A program made the position numbers and the translations under genes. Below the pieces are notes generated by a model. It ran no database searches, was not told the DNA's origin, and saw only the letters and a program-made list of their open reading frames with translations. Shown here in pieces: positions 21,516-22,419 of a DNA stretch of 22,419 bases. How positions within the stretch are numbered: the stretch's first letter is position 1; each line of letters begins with the position of its first letter. Source of the DNA: a virus; the IMG/VR virus record IMGVR_UViG_3300038416_000752, positions 1-22,419 of that record. The stretch is one strand, 5' to 3'.

Positions 21516-22066
21516 GCGCCGACTACTCCATTGAAATTTCCGGCGATGCCCTGGAGAAAATCCCGCTGCTGCGGGACCAGGCCGGCATCGCCCGCGCGCT
21601 CGCCCGCGCCACGGACTACGAGAACCAGCTCACTGTCGCCGTCATCCAGGAGAACTATTTGTCCTTCCCCAAGGACGGCCCGGTCCAGGAGACCGGCTTG
21701 CGCGTCATCTCCAACCGGCTGCGCGGCAGCATTCGCGCCACGCCCGCCGAGATCACCGCCGACGGCATCACCTCCAGCATCGGCTCCAACGTCCGCTACG
21801 CCGCGATCCACGAGTTTGGCTTCGACGGCAACGAACAGGTCAGCGCGCACGTGCGCCGCCGGTCCTCCGTCCAGAGCTTCCGTTTTGGCCAGCGCCTGGT
21901 CCACCGGAAGGTGCGTGGCGCGGACATCGAAGTGCGCGGCTTCACCCGCCACATGGTCATGCCCGCGCGCCGGCCCATTGGCCGGGGCATCGAGGAGCGC
22001 CTGCCGGCTTATGGCGCGGCCTATGAAAACTGCATCACCAAATTTTGGAACAAGGAGAACCCGTGA
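21512..22066 (+). CDS. Phage virion morphogenesis / tail completion protein (gpG or HK97 gp10-like)
   Basis: This 184-residue protein has the familiar series TGLRVISNRLRGSIRA, then SSIGSNVRYAAIHEFG, then a C-terminal MPARRPIG followed by a helix. These mark the Mu gpG/phage virion morphogenesis and HK97 gp10 families, which help finish heads and join tails. An insertion of about 40 residues (HVRRRSSVQSFRFGQRLVHR and following) between the HEFG and MPAR motifs is basic. It is ATGA-coupled to the connector gene, and its TGA overlaps the next GTG. The assignment rests on clear motif order. Confidence 0.82.
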   Translation: MSADYSIEISGDALEKIPLLRDQAGIARALARATDYENQLTVAVIQENYLSFPKDGPVQETGLRVISNRLRGSIRATPAEITADGITSSIGSNVRYAAIHEFGFDGNEQVSAHVRRRSSVQSFRFGQRLVHRKVRGADIEVRGFTRHMVMPARRPIGRGIEERLPAYGAAYENCITKFWNKENP

Positions 22067-22419
22067 GCATCAATCTCCTGGATGTCATTGACCGTTTGCC
22101 CACCGAGGACGCCGCCCGGCTGGCCAGCGATCCGTTCTTCTCGGACATCCCCGTCATCGTGGCCGACAAGGGCAACGTCAGCGCCGAGGTCGCGCGCGCC
22201 CAGGGCATCGTGACGATGAAGTCGGGCAAGCGCGGCGTCTGCGTCGTGGTCCTCCAGCTCGTTGGCGACGATCTGAACCCGAACATCCCCTTTGGCCCGA
22301 TGCGGCTCTACCCGGCCTTCCAGGTCATTGAGCAGGTCGAGATGAACAATGACAAAAACGGCACAAAGAAATCCGCGCGCCGGGTTGCCCGCCAGATCGT
22401 CAAGCTCACCAAAACGCTG
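22063..22419 (+). CDS. Tail terminator/neck-like protein, partial (cut by window end)
   Basis: The GTG start overlaps the preceding TGA (GTGA), with AAGGAG about 6 nt upstream. The visible 119 residues (SINLLDVIDRLPTEDAARLA, FFSDIPVIVADKGNVSAEVA, GVCVVVLQLVGDDLNPNIPF) and the position after the morphogenesis gene suggest the small tail-terminator or neck family (Mu gp37-like position). No stop is reached before the window ends. The family name is inferred from synteny; no diagnostic residue is known to me. Confidence 0.65.
   Translation, partial: MSINLLDVIDRLPTEDAARLASDPFFSDIPVIVADKGNVSAEVARAQGIVTMKSGKRGVCVVVLQLVGDDLNPNIPFGPMRLYPAFQVIEQVEMNNDKNGTKKSARRVARQIVKLTKTL

Larger units (their letters stand above)
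1..22419. mobile_element. Mu-like transposable phage/prophage, partial (both ends outside window)
   Basis: The whole window reads as one phage genome segment. It has a MuA-like transposase, a MuB-like ATPase and a Gam-like protein on the minus strand. On the plus strand it has a repressor, a gp25-gp28-like block, terminase, portal-MuF, protease, capsid and head-tail genes. No host housekeeping gene, tRNA, integrase or terminal repeat was seen, so the ends and the tail genes must lie outside. The early operon runs leftward and the late operon rightward from a central switch, unlike classical Mu, in which transposase and virion genes run the same way. Seen: gene order and motifs. Inferred: that it is a single functional element. 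Confidence 0.9.

Noticed and set aside
1-22419. CRISPR array, tRNA or rRNA genes, integrase, insertion sequence
   Set aside because: I looked for regularly spaced repeats, cloverleaf-like sequences and recombinase motifs and saw none.

Overview
This window is most of the left and central part of a transposable (Mu-type) temperate phage or prophage. Transposition uses a MuA-like DDE transposase and a MuB-like AAA+ ATPase, and a Gam-like nuclease inhibitor is present. The virion module mixes a Mu gp25-gp28-like stretch with HK97-type portal, prohead protease and major capsid genes. No host gene or attachment end was recognised, so both phage ends probably lie outside the window. The host is probably a Verrucomicrobiota bacterium. 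This is an inference from memory: high GC, few strong Shine-Dalgarno sites, and short dispersed repeats (a TTGAAGG heptad array, a CGCAAAGAA nonamer array and a GCCGGTGGGACGCCGGC-type block) of kinds I associate with that phylum. It is not proven here.

Layout. Positions 9104 down to 1 form one long leftward early operon of about 19 genes. Most are coupled by ATGA stop/start overlaps. From promoter to distal end it holds: a small Ner/Cro-like HTH gene, a set of unknown small genes, a 251-aa unknown, MuA, MuB, three unknown or zinc-ribbon proteins, Gam, a frameshifted ASCH-domain gene, an 86-aa unknown, a D12-class DNA adenine methyltransferase, a 50-aa membrane peptide and a small HTH protein. 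A compact 81-bp control region (9105-9185) with three inverted repeats and overlapping divergent promoter-like elements separates it from a rightward XRE-type repressor gene (GTG at 9186, probably leaderless). Two rightward accessory genes follow, a DUF4177-like lipoprotein and a zinc-ribbon membrane protein, ending at a good rho-independent terminator (10710-10745).

The late operon runs rightward from about 10924 past the window end. A hairpin-rich leader precedes a holin-like/lipoprotein fused ORF. Small genes, a lipoprotein and a membrane/coiled-coil protein come next, in the position of the Mu lysis/gp22-gp26 genes. They are followed by terminase small and large subunits, a portal-MuF fusion, a prohead protease, a major capsid protein with an unusual hydrophobic N-terminus, a protein with a Sec signal peptide, and head-tail joining genes. 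The last gene is cut by the window end.

How it works together: the repressor/Ner switch controls the early leftward operon. MuA and MuB carry out replicative transposition. Gam and Dam, and perhaps ASCH, protect or modify DNA. The rightward late operon builds and packages the virion. Notable points are the inside-out layout (transposase leftward, virion genes rightward, switch in the middle), the Mu/HK97 hybrid, the Asp-to-Glu change at the expected second catalytic position of the transposase, host-like repeats inside two coding regions, two consecutive late genes with export-like N-termini, and a structured 12148-12270 segment holding a 20-bp perfect palindrome.
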